From assembly GCA_001414345.1 (NCBI GenBank), contig LLCB01000239.1, positions 1-64,000 on the forward strand: 64,000 bases of DNA, written 5' to 3'. This document shows positions 46,562-56,709 of this stretch, piece after piece. The notes beneath the pieces were generated by a model that saw nothing but the letters and a program-made list of their open reading frames with translations, made no database searches and was not told where the DNA came from. Both the position numbers and the translations under genes were made by a program. The number at the start of each line of letters is the position of its first letter. Position 1 is the first letter of the stretch. This DNA comes from Hymenoscyphus infarciens (Eukaryota > Ascomycota > Leotiomycetes > Helotiales > Helotiaceae).

Positions 46562-46884
46562 GGGCCTGTTTAGCTCGTGCATATCTAGGATATACACCAC
46601 CAAAAATCATAAGGTAATATATATATATATATATACTACTAAAAAAAGATTTAGACCTCTAGTGGGGTAAATCTTTATATCTCTATATATATCTTTTCCT
46701 ATCTACTGGTTTTATGCTACCAGGTTATAAACTTGAAATACAAGCGCTAAGATATGCCCCACGAGCTAAACAGTTACCGAAAATAGTAAGAAGTAGATAC
46801 AGGTATACACTAACGTATACGAGGTTACTATTCTGGGCATCTCGTTAGATATCTATATATATAATTTATACGAGCCAAACAGGC
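46562..46884. mobile_element. MITE with GGGCCTGTTTAGCTCG-type ends
   Basis: The left end GGGCCTGTTTAGCTCGTGCA is matched in inverted form by CGAGCCAAACAGGC at 46884. Flanks share TCTAA on both sides, a possible target duplication. A second inverted match, CCACGAGCTAAACAG near 46760-46775, is closer to the left end in sequence (CTGTTTAGCTCGTG), so the element could be nested or rearranged. An (AT)n microsatellite lies at about 46617-46635. No coding sequence. Confidence 0.65.
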
Positions 46885-46889
46885 TCTAA

Positions 46890-47487
46890 TGTCATTCCAA
46901 CCCGCACCCCAACAACATATGCCACAAGCTGCAGCCATAGCAGCCACCAGGTAGAAAATTAAATCCAAGTTCGATGCATCGCTTGTATCCCTTAAAGGCA
47001 GGAATTACCAGCACTTCTCAATGCCACGCCGCATGTCAGTCACTCAATTGAAACAGTTGTTTTACCAAATTAAGAAATGTAGGTTTTTTGTGCAGTTGTG
47101 TGGCATGATCTATGCCAGAATCGACTTAGATATATGTCTTCTTCACACTATCCATTTCCTTTTCAAGAACCACTCGAAACGTAGTCAGTTGAGCCGTTGC
47201 TGCAAGTTGCTTCATATCAACATATTGAGCCAATGACCGCATGACGCTCGCAGCTTTCGTGAGCATTTTCGTTTCTTTCGCATTCTTGATCTCCTCATCT
47301 ATCAATTAAAATGTCTTAGTTTCCCAACAGCCACCCCATGTTGACCAAGAGTCTCCTGGACGGTCAATAGTTCGCTTGCCAGAGCCACCACTTTCCCATC
47401 AAAGCTCCCTGGTTCTTGAACTACAGCCAGCGCAATACGATCATTATCATGGTGATCAATAAGTGCGAGTTGAATCTCCGTGCTCAT
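46890..47487 (-). pseudogene. Decayed minus-strand gene of unknown family
   Basis: The first piece begins at ATG 47487 (MSTEIQLALIDHHDNDRIAL) and runs to GVAVGKLRHF, where TGA TAG follow. One frame over, the reading continues as IDEEIKNAKETKMLTKAASV and MRSLAQYVDMKQLAATAQLT to KKTYI, then more stops. The composition of the pieces is protein-like with a helical character. A single lost base near 47305 would link the first two. I do not recognise the family. Confidence 0.45.
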
Positions 47488-47779
47488 TGCTGTAGTTCAG
47501 GTCTCATAGTCCCGAAACTAGGTGTATCTGCTGTTCTTCGGCTCCAGAAAATTTGCCATGAAGAAAGCTCGCCGAAGCAAGGTATAAGAGTAGAAGTTCC
47601 TCTCTGATACCGCTTAATCAATTAATTGTTTATTCACAAGGTGTTTTTCCATGAAGGAGCCTGGTTTAACATATAAACCGGCCTCGAGCTGAGAGATACC
47701 GAGAGTGGCCGACGCCATAACCTGTTTAACCCCCGTGTCCTTTACAATTTTCAGAATATTCTGAGCTTATCCTACTTTA

Positions 47780-48844
47780 GTATTTGGATCTACGAAGTTA
47801 GGAAATAGGCAAAGAAAAAGTTTCTCGTAGCGTAAAATTCTTACGCGTAGTACCTCTAAGTTATCTTAATCGTAGTATATAATTTATACTATTACATTTA
47901 GTAAATCTAACTCGGTTCTAAGTCGGATTTAATAAATATAAGTGTAAAAATCGTATACTACTAGCGACGAGGTAAAGAAGAGTATGTTTAAAAGAATAAT
48001 ATATATAGTTTATAAGCTTAAATACTAAAGTAAAGAATAAATTATTCTTTTAAATATAGAAAGGAGTTTAGATAATATAACTAAGGTTTAAGACATATAT
48101 AATTAGTTTTAAGACTAAAACCCTTCTAATATAAATAGTGATAATATTCCGAAGCTTATAATATATTCTAAAGTCCAACTATTACGTAATCTCGGCTACG
48201 TAAGACAGCTAGCTATTATAATAGACGTAAATATTATACTATTATAAATAGCTTATATAAGAACGTTTAAGTAGATAAAATAGTATTAAAGTATTAATTA
48301 AATAATAAAAGAGTCTTATATACTAGTATATTTAGAAACCTCTCTTTTTATATCTTTATTATAAACTCTTCTTCTAAGTCTTTCTATAAAAGTAGATTAG
48401 ATAATCTAGTTAATATAAAGTAAAGATACTAGTAATTAATACTAAGCTATATATAATATTTAATCTTATATAGATAAAAGTATATTATCTTTTTCTTAAT
48501 AGAATTTATAATTTAGTTATCTCTAAGTACTACTATAGTAAGAATAACTTTTAGTTACTTTTACTTATATTATAGAGTATAGATAAGAGAATAGAATATT
48601 TTAAAGAGAATATTAGTTAATAATAGCTACTAGGCTTCTTTATAGTCTTACGATAGTAGCTTAAAGAATATTTACTATAAAACTAAAGTATTCCTAAGAT
48701 AATATTTATAGACTTGATTATTATAAAGTATCTAAAGAATCTCTCTATAACTTCAAGAACGTTAGATAAGCTATATCTAGAAGGTAGGTGCTTGCTTAGT
48801 ATTCTACTCGAGTATCTCTACGCCTTAGTAAGAACGAGTTATTA
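47780..48844. repeat. AT-rich RIP-like block
   Basis: About 1.1 kb has the same near-absence of CpA and the same TpA excess as the larger blocks and has no readable frame. It abuts the hAT-type element at its right edge. Probably a degraded transposon of unknown type. Confidence 0.6.
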
Positions 48845-48852
48845 ACTGAAAT

Positions 48853-49370
48853 CAGTGTTTTAGGTTTCCCCGCCTAATCTGTTATTCTATTCTACCTCGA
48901 CGCTTCTTCTCTCTTCTACCTCTATTTTAAGGCTATCCCGCCTTCTTCTATTCTTAAATCCTAGCTTTCCTAGCTACTTCTATTCTATAGTACTTACTTA
49001 CTATTCCTTACTAAATAGAGAGGCTAGAATAGAAAGAGTTAGACTAGTTAATCTCGCTTAAAGCCTAGAAGGCGGCTCTAATTTCGCTTAATATCTAGAA
49101 GGCGAGTAGAAAAGAGAGTCTAGGTCCTAATTAGAGGGTTACTCTCCTAATCCTACTCTAGCCTAGCCGTCTTTTTTTATCTACCTAGCTACTTCTATCC
49201 TGTTTTTAGAACTTTCCTAGCTACTCCTATTCTAGTTAGAGTACCTAGCATACTAAACTTAGCCTAGCCTTAATCCTAATCTAGCCTAGCCTCTCCTATC
49301 CTTACCTAGATAAGTAGCCTATCCTATCCTAAGTACTAGGCTGACTAAGGCGGGGAAAGCTAAAACACTG
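48853..49370. mobile_element. hAT-type MITE with exact 8-bp target duplication
   Basis: The left end is CAGTGTTTTAGGTTTCCCCG and the right end is CGGGGAAAGCTAAAACACTG, an inverted pair of about 25 bp with one mismatch. The 518-bp element is flanked by ACTGAAAT at 48845-48852 and again at 49371-49378, an exact 8-bp duplication. CAGTG ends and an 8-bp duplication are the hallmarks of hAT transposition. The interior has no transposase and includes short GCCTAG-rich repeated words. Confidence 0.9.
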
Positions 49371-49765
49371 ACTGAAATACGGGATGCTATTGCCTCTCTC
49401 GTAATAAGGATGTGCTCAGCCTCGAAAAAGTGTTCATCTGTCTGTGCTTCTGCAAGCGTGTCCTCGGTAGGCTTCTTAATTTGCCCGTCAACAGTTTTAT
49501 CTCTATTTGATGCTTCAGTTGGAACTAGATAATTCAAGACCAGACTTGACGATTTGACGAGGCCAATTAGAGTGATAGATGGATGATGCTGAATATAGCA
49601 CCACATCTGTCCCGGAATAGTCGCGATGACCAGGGTTAAGAAGCTGGTGAAGCTGGCTTCAATCTTGACTTGCTCAGGAAGAACACGCGTTATACCGATA
49701 CAATCGGCAAAGGAATCAGTTTGAAAATCCGAGATCTCTAGAGTCTCCTTAAGTCGAATGCTCAT
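49371..49765 (-). pseudogene. Hypothetical open frame truncated by the hAT-type insertion
   Basis: From ATG 49765 (MSIRLKETLEISDFQTDSFA) about 131 codons read without a stop to EAIASRIS, and then the frame enters the hAT element at 49370 and ends inside it. The sequence has normal GC and a hydrophobic stretch (FTSFLTLVIATIPGQMW). No domain is recognised. It may be the 5' part of a gene whose remainder lay to the left and is lost in the AT-rich block. Whether it was ever a gene is uncertain. Confidence 0.35.
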
Positions 49766-50082
49766 CGCTATTCCAGGACTGATCAATAGCTGAGAATCTA
49801 GATGAAATCGGAAGAGATGAATGGACGAACGTTGAAAACGATGAGTCGTTCATAGCCAAGGAGACACCACGACTTGGCAGACTCTTTATCTTCATGTTAT
49901 AAGTGGAATCCTCAAGTATGCTCCTGCATCCGGTCGAAGTCGAGAAAGTTGGATGCTCCTAGGCAACCTCTGACTCTTTGTCAGCAAACCTGCAACATGC
50001 AATGGCGGTCTCTGCATCTCACAGCCTGCAGACATCTAAATCTGTATGCGGCATAAAACTTTGTTATACAAAGATCCGACGG

Positions 50083-50603
50083 TAATTGCTCGGTCTACCT
50101 CTCACCTAATCTGCTTCGCGTATTGGGTGAGGGAGGGCAATATGATAAAACTAGTAATACGACTACTTTTGTTTATACTAAAATCGCTTTAACTAGCCTC
50201 TAATAACTCCCTACCTTTTCTACTAAAACTACTCTAATATGTTCCTACTATTAATATATAGCTTAAACTTATATTTAATCTTTAAAATATAATTATATCT
50301 TCTATATTCTAGGCTTTATTAAATTTTTCTAGAGATTTAGTAGTAGCTTTCTTAGAAGTTAGATTTAAGAACTAGATAGATACTAGATAGATAAATCTTA
50401 CTTTATAATTCTATTTATTAAGTTTAAAATAAGAGACTCTAATTAAAATTAGAATATTATAAAGCGTTATTGTTTTGTTATATATTTTTAAAAACAACGT
50501 ATTTTGGTGTAAACTAAAAGTGGTCGTATTACTGGTTTTATCGTATTGCCCTCTCTTACCTAATACGCGAAGCGGATTGGGTGAGAGGTGGACCGAGCGA
50601 TTA
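50083..50603. mobile_element. MITE with ~90-bp terminal inverted repeats and TA ends
   Basis: The left arm from TAATTGCTCGGTCTACCTCT to TTTGTTTATAC is matched in inverted form by the right arm ending GGTGGACCGAGCGATTA. Each arm contains its own hairpin (CTCACC...GGTGAG around GCTTCGCGTATT). The middle, about 50180-50500, is AT-rich and RIP-like. TA at both ends suggests Tc1/mariner-type insertion. A solo hairpin of the same family is at 42134-42196. Confidence 0.8.
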
Positions 50604-50800
50604 AAGGAAGGAGCATCTTTAAGGGGTTCAAGCTCCGTGATCAGAGCCAGCGTGCACGAAAATTGCCTACAGGATTGGAAACAATATTGAACCCGCAAGC
50701 AGCACTCAGCTCAGTGACACCATTTCCAGTATCTTTGTTAGCTGTTCCAGATACGCAACCGTCGAGCAGAAGTAGTACGTCGGACTCAGCTTCCTCCGAT

Positions 50801-50900
50801 ATACTTCGTCCCAGGCATAACAATTGCGGCAGAAGCGAAGTAACCCCCCATGAAAATCGGCCAAAAACCCTGAGTAATTGTTATGCCTGGGACGAAGTAT
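50801..50900. mobile_element. 100-bp foldback element
   Basis: ATACTTCGTCCCAGGCATAA begins a 25-bp arm (50801-50825) that is perfectly repeated in inverted orientation at 50876-50900, around a 50-bp loop. TA-containing flanks are on both sides. The arm word GCCTGGGACGAAGTA recurs near 51541 and, with changes, near 51811. Confidence 0.8.
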
Positions 50901-51422
50901 GCTGAAATCCGTTCCACTTGGCGTTGGCTCGGCTACAAAGTGTAAGCGTTTACTTTACTATTTCAAGCCCATGGGTACAAGCTATACGTTTAATATTGAA
51001 ACTTTTAGACAAAGAAGAGAAAGTTTATCTGGCCCATCACAATTGCCGAATTCTTGCTACTGTACCATGTCCCCCATAATATGCAATCTTCTTATCTCCC
51101 TTCTTATCCCCGCCTAGCTCCACAAAATCCAAGATCTTCCTGTTTAGTCTCTTGTGGCTTCCTTCGCTTGGAATATTCCACACCTCACCTCAACCTGATA
51201 GTTGTAGGCCATCTTGAACACGTTGGCCAAGCTGTTCACCTCGACTGAATGTGGATCTTCGTCTTCCCAGCAGATGAGAAGAACATCAACCGGCGAGTAC
51301 GCTTGCGACTCTCATTTGGAAAAGCTGCATTTGCTGCTTGTTGGAGAGATTCCCTGTTTCTTTGATAGAGATGTGGTACTGGATACGTCCTAGCTCTTGA
51401 AGTGGGGGTGGCCAATTACTTA

Positions 51423-52214
51423 GTCTCTGGCGAAACAAAGGTTATTCAGGGGGGGTCACTTTACAGACTTTTCAGGGGTTTTTTGGTAGCATAAAGCTAC
51501 GGAAATATGGCAATTGCCCCATTTGGATAACCTTTGTTACGCCTGGGACGAAGTAGAAGGCCGTTTTTTGCTAAAACTGGGACAATTTCCAAACATCAGA
51601 ACGTTCGGAAACTTAACGGGTTATTTTAAAGTTCAAGCTAAAAAAGGAACACCACAAGGGGCGGGGAGGCTTATGCAGGGACAAGGAGAGTCCCGTACTT
51701 CATCCCAAGCCTTTTAAACGTTCTCCACATTTCCGATGCTTTATGCCAAGTACCGAAAACCCCCTGTAAGTTCTATAAAGTGACCCCTTTGTTTGACGTT
51801 TGAAAGGCCTGGGACGAAATACTTCGTCTCTACTCTGTAGTGTAACAAAGGTTATCTGAATAGAGCAATTGCCACATATCCGATGTCTTATGCTACGAAA
51901 GGGGGTTGTAAGAAGTCACCGTCACCCCCCCTCGGTTTCTGCCTTGCTACTTCGGGAAAATAGTGGGATAGATCGAAGCATTCAATACCATTCTATGGTC
52001 CAAATCCCTCTCACCGCCTACCCTGGGTGACGCTTATTTTCTCCAACCCCCTTTCGTGCCAAAAAACCCCTGGAAAGTGTACTATCCCCCCCTGAACTAA
52101 ATGTAATCGCACGGCCGCTGTGCCATACTAAATGTCTGTGCACTCTACTTTTAGTTCTGGGGAGGTGGTGAGTATAAAGTGACCCCTCTAAATAACCTTT
52201 GTTTCGCCAGAGAC
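51423..52214. mobile_element. 792-bp inverted-repeat element with nested repeats
   Basis: The left arm GTCTCTGGCGAAACAAAGGT plus about 25 more bases is matched in inverted form at the right end (ACCTTTGTTTCGCCAGAGAC). Inside, the words ATAACCTTTGTTACGCCTGG and GTAACAAAGGTTATCTG and a second copy of TATAAAGTGACCCCT repeat the arm sequence, so the element has internal partial copies. There is no coding sequence. The 95-bp palindrome at 52080-52174 abuts the right arm. Confidence 0.7.
52080..52174. mobile_element. 95-bp palindromic TA-flanked element, copy 1
   Basis: The element runs from TACTATCCCCCCCTGAACTA to GGTGGTGAGTA. The arms are imperfect inverted repeats. It has the same length, loop words (CGCACGG, ATGTCTGTGC) and TA ends as copy 2. 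It is the more diverged of the two. Confidence 0.75.
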
Positions 52215-52276
52215 GAGGGATAAGTCAAGCAAGTTTTGGTTCTGGGAAACAGGATCACCCTCGTTGTTTCCAGTTG

Positions 52277-52371
52277 TACTATCCCCCCCCCTAATTACAT
52301 TGTACGCGCACGGTCGTTTTAGTGTGGCAGATGTCTGTGCGCATACAATGTAATTAGGGGGGGGGATAGTA
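52277..52371. mobile_element. 95-bp palindromic TA-flanked element, copy 2
   Basis: From TACTATCCCCCCCCCTAATT to GGGGGGGGGATAGTA the sequence is an almost perfect inverted repeat of about 33 bp per arm. The arms end GTACGCGCAC and GTGCGCATAC around a loop containing GTTTTAGTGTGGCAG. TA dinucleotides sit at both ends. Confidence 0.88.
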
Positions 52372-52712
52372 AGTCCAATCAATTCTTTTAATAGCAGGCC
52401 TAGTTGGTTTCAGGTCATACCAACTACCCCAGATCAAAGCTATATCCCATCATGTTTCGGGTAACATTTCAGACGTTTTGAAGGCGATGCGACGGTTTTA
52501 AAGATCTTGAGATGATAAGACAACAAATATAATGCCCGAGCTTCACATTGGATATATTACAGACGACTGCGCAGCGACTTTCTAAGAGTTCTCCAGCATG
52601 CTCAATATTGTTGTTTGATACAACCCATTCTCTTCTTGTAATATTCTACATTCGCTCCTTTCTCTCCACTTCTCTAAAAGCCCTTTTTTCAACCAATTAT
52701 CTACCAGTCAAC

Positions 52713-53086
52713 ATGCGTTTCTTCGCCATTTTCGTCCTTGCTGCTGCCCTTGCCGGCGAAACTATTGCTCGTAAGTGGATCAGGTCCAGTTGCTATGTTT
52801 GATGTTATAAGCCCGGTAATATGAACTGACACTATTTCAACCTTCAGTTCCTCAAAACCAACGTGGCGGCAATAACCAGGTCGGTAATAACCGAGCCGGC
52901 GGTGGTCGTGGAGGAGCTGCCGCTACAGGAGCTGCCACAGGTGCTTCTATCATCGGAAAAGCCTGCGAGATCAGCGCCAACCAGTCTCTCCGATCTGGGA
53001 CATGTGTTAGCGAAGGTCAATGCCAAGTCGACATTCCACCAAATGAGTCCAGCACATCTGCCAGCAACGACTGTGTATCAGCATAG
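52713..53086 (+). CDS. Small secreted cysteine-containing protein, 98 aa
   Basis: Two exons, 52713-52770 and 52848-53086, with a 77-bp intron (GTAAGT, CTGAC branch site, TTCAG). The first exon is almost exactly a signal peptide (MRFFAIFVLAAALAGETIA). The mature part opens LPQNQRGGNNQVGNNRAGGG, a Gly/Asn/Arg-rich stretch, then Ala/Gly/Thr-rich sequence, then a C-terminal segment with four cysteines at about 59, 72, 78 and 95, consistent with two disulphides. Size, signal peptide and location at the edge of an AT-rich block are typical of effector candidates, which is inference. Other-frame open frames here are longer but lack these features. Confidence 0.8.
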
Positions 53087-53469
53087 ATGCACACATATGA
53101 CACGCTATTTGGGGAACAGGGAATACAGGTTGGGGTTAGGAGCGAGGTTCATGGAATATTTACACTACTTGACTTATTTTCTCGATGCGATAGCAATAAA
53201 GAGTTCAGTTTGAGCATCGAAATTTTGATTGTCCTACCCAGGCTGTGATTCTCTGTCGTACGCCCGTCTCTAATAATACACTGGAGGTTTGACTTAGGTG
53301 ACTCCACAGATTCCGCGGTTCTATGTGCTAACTGAACAAACCTTCTATTATGATTTTCAATGAACAATCACTGACGAAGTGCAAAAATAATAAAGCTCCT
53401 AGCATCAACGCAATAGCAGTTGAGTTCGTGAAGTTTGTAGAGAAGAGACACCTTTCTCTATACTTCTAT
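53087..53469. other. 3' flank of the secreted-protein gene
   Basis: Normal composition falls off into the AT-rich block near 53470. No further gene is supported. Confidence 0.4.
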
Positions 53470-55846
53470 AAATTTCAATCTTGAGATTAAAACGGTATAT
53501 TCGTAGCGACGCGATAATTGTTCGGGATATAGGCTGGTTTAAAGCCAGCATTAGGTTGAAAATAGCTAGGCTACTCTTAGAGGGTTTTAGTAGAGCTAGT
53601 AGACTCTTAATAGATTCTTAGACAAGAGTTAAAACATATTAATTATAGGTTAAAGCGTATTAGTTATCTAAATATTATAAAGCCTCTAAAGAAAATTGTT
53701 TTTATATCTAAAGCTTATGTTTTTTTAAGAGCTAAGGTTCTTACTTAAGACTTAAAATCAGTTAAGCCTCGAGTAACTAAGTATATAGAGACTAGGTATA
53801 TAGAAGCTAGATACGTAGAGGCTAGAGACTATATATAGTTTATCTCTTATACTTCTTTACTCTTCTCTATAATAATTAGAGTAGTATAAGCTCTTATATA
53901 TCTAGAGTAACTTTTACTAAATTAGTTAAACATTCTCTTTATATTATAATAGTATTACTATTAAGTTTTTATAAGTAATACTAAGTTATATAAAAACCTC
54001 TATCTACTAAGCGTATATGTTTATATACTTAGTATAATAGTACGAAATATATATAATTATAGAAGAGATATATAGAAGTATATTTAGAAGAATAAAGTAT
54101 ATAAATACTAGACTCTAATATAGAAGAAAAAACTAAACTAGTCTCCTTCTATTCTAAGTAGAAGTATTAATATATAAAAGATTAGATAATATAAAAGTCT
54201 AATAATAATAATAACTAAGATCTTTCTAATATAAGTAATCTTAAAAGGATAATAGATAAAAGCTAAATATATAATATTTAAATCTTAATATCTTTAGTAT
54301 ATAAGTATTAGTAATTTTAATATATTAGTTAATTTAAAATAGCTAGCTATTATACTTAGAGTATAGTTTCTTTAGCTAGTATTAACTTATACTAGCTTTA
54401 AGAGACTTTGATTCTAAAGCTCTTACTTTTAATTAAGAAATTATTTAAGAAGTAAAGTCTTTTAATAATTAATTTACTCTTAGGAATTAAGCTTACTTAA
54501 TAGTTAAGAATTTTAAGCTTTAAAATTCTTAATTATTATCTAATTATTAAAGTATCTATTAACTCTTATATAATAATCAGTTATGCTTAGTTATTATATA
54601 AGAGTCTTTTAATAGTCTATTACTACTATCTAAACGCTATAAAGTTAATAGAGTATCGATAGTACTACTAATATCTACGTAATAAGTTATTAAGAGATAA
54701 AGCGTTATTAAACTATTTATAGAGCGCGACCTACTATCTAATAATTAGACGTCTAAATATCGCGACGAGAATATTAAAATAAAGAGAAAAAGTATATTTC
54801 TAGTAGCTTCTTAGATATAATAGAGTAGTTTTAGCTAGTTCTTATAATAGTTCTAGCTATCTAGTTTAGAGCGAGAGATTTAAAGAGAGATAATAAGAGA
54901 AGAGACACTTTATAGTAGTATTAGTTTCTAGTAAAGTCTAAGTTAACTAGAATAGAATAATACTAATAGTCTATAGAGAAGTTAATATATAGCTTCTAGA
55001 TTAGATCTCTTTTTTACTAAGATAGACGAAGTTATATCTTAATTATATAAATAATCTAAAGTCTATTTAATAGTAGACTATTTAAAGATATAATTAATAA
55101 GTTTAATAAGAAGCTTCTTAGTATAGACGCTATTATATAAGTTTATAAGACGAAGCTAAAATATTATTTTATTATACTTAGATATCTAGACTTATAGAAG
55201 CTTACTAATCGACGTAATAATTTATAGAAGACTATAGATATCTTAACTAAGAGTATACTATAGCGTATAGTATTTTTATATATTATAATTAAAGTATTAT
55301 ATTCTAATATAGAAAGAAATATCTAATAATCTCTTAAAATTATAAGTTTTTTTATCTTTATTCTAAATACTATTCTAACTATTAAGTATCTTCCTCTTTT
55401 AGAGAAAGTCTAGTAGTTTAGAGAAAGAATAAGATTATAACTAGATCTCTAAATAGAGATAGTAAATCTTCTAAATTTTAGAAAGAATTTTAAGAATAGA
55501 ATAACTACTTAGTTTTCTTATCTATATATAGAGTATATTATAAAATAAGTACTAGTAGAAGAATTTACTTAAGAAAGTCTCTTTTTAGACTTTATAGAAA
55601 ATAGTAGTAAGATTTTCTTATAAGAAATCACTAATAAAGCTTTAGATATCTTTCTTATTAATAACTTTAAGAAGTAGAACTATTTATAAATCTAAGAAAT
55701 ATAATAGCTTAAGTCTATTTATACTACTATAAAGTACTATATAAAGAAGTGCTATATAAAGAAGAAATAAAGTAGTCTTAGAATAATTATTATTTCTAAG
55801 AAGTTAATAGTAAATCTACTTCTAATATAAGAGTATAAGAGTATAA
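53470..55846. repeat. AT-rich RIP-like block (left of nested LTR elements)
   Basis: The sequence is very AT-rich with CpA and TpG nearly absent and stops in every frame. It ends at the target duplication of the outer LTR element. No gene or readable transposon protein is seen. Confidence 0.65.
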
Positions 55847-56245
55847 GAGTATATTATAGAAAAAGAGAGGTCTTACGTAACCCCTTTTCTCTATATATAT
55901 AGTAGAGTTTTCATCTCTTAAATTTAAGCTCCTTAGAGCGTTTTTAACCTAAAAATACGTTATAGTTATAAGCCTAGTTTATATATATAGTATACTCTAT
56001 AACTTCTACTTATATATTCAACGTATTATAACGTATTTAGAACGCTCTCCGCTATTAGTTAACGTAACTAACCTCTTAATACTTACTCTTAATAATAAGA
56101 GAGCTCTTCTAACTTTAAATATAAGACTCTCTTAATAAGCGTAAATAAGGACTCTTCTAATAAGCGTAGACAGGACTCTTCTATAAGACGCTCTTAGCTT
56201 CGAATATAGCCAAAGCTCTACTTAAGTAGGTATACTTTAATTAGT

Positions 56246-56709
56246 TATAATAGCACGCTATTCTAGATTATTATATAATAGCTAGATTATTATATAATAG
56301 TACTATCTTAAATTACTAGTATTCGTAAAACTGCTAATACCTCTAAGCAGTGCTAATACCTCTAATACCTCTAGAGCCGAGATTACGAATAACTAATACT
56401 TATATAAACAAAGTACTAAAGGTATTAATATCTAATATTCATATATAGAAGGGATTAAGAATTAGAGGTTATATATTTAGCTTTTCAACTCTTATTATTT
56501 AGTATTAGCTATATTAAGTAGGGCTCGGTTATTATTATTATTAGAACTTAGAAGCTTTCAAACTCTTATATATAGACGTTTATATTTAGTATAGAAGAGA
56601 GATAGTTATTATTTTCTTTTATATTAGTACCTAGTATCTATATACGTTATTCTACTATATATACTCCTATATACCTCTACTATAGTTATATATATTTCAT
56701 ACTATTATA
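56246..56709 (+). repeat. 5' LTR (464 bp) of the inner retrotransposon
   Basis: It starts TATAATAGCACGCTATTC and ends TACTATTATA, so the ends are inverted repeats of each other. The likely ancestral TG/CA ends are altered by RIP. It contains a 19-bp tandem duplication, TAGATTATTATATAATAGC. Confidence 0.88.
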
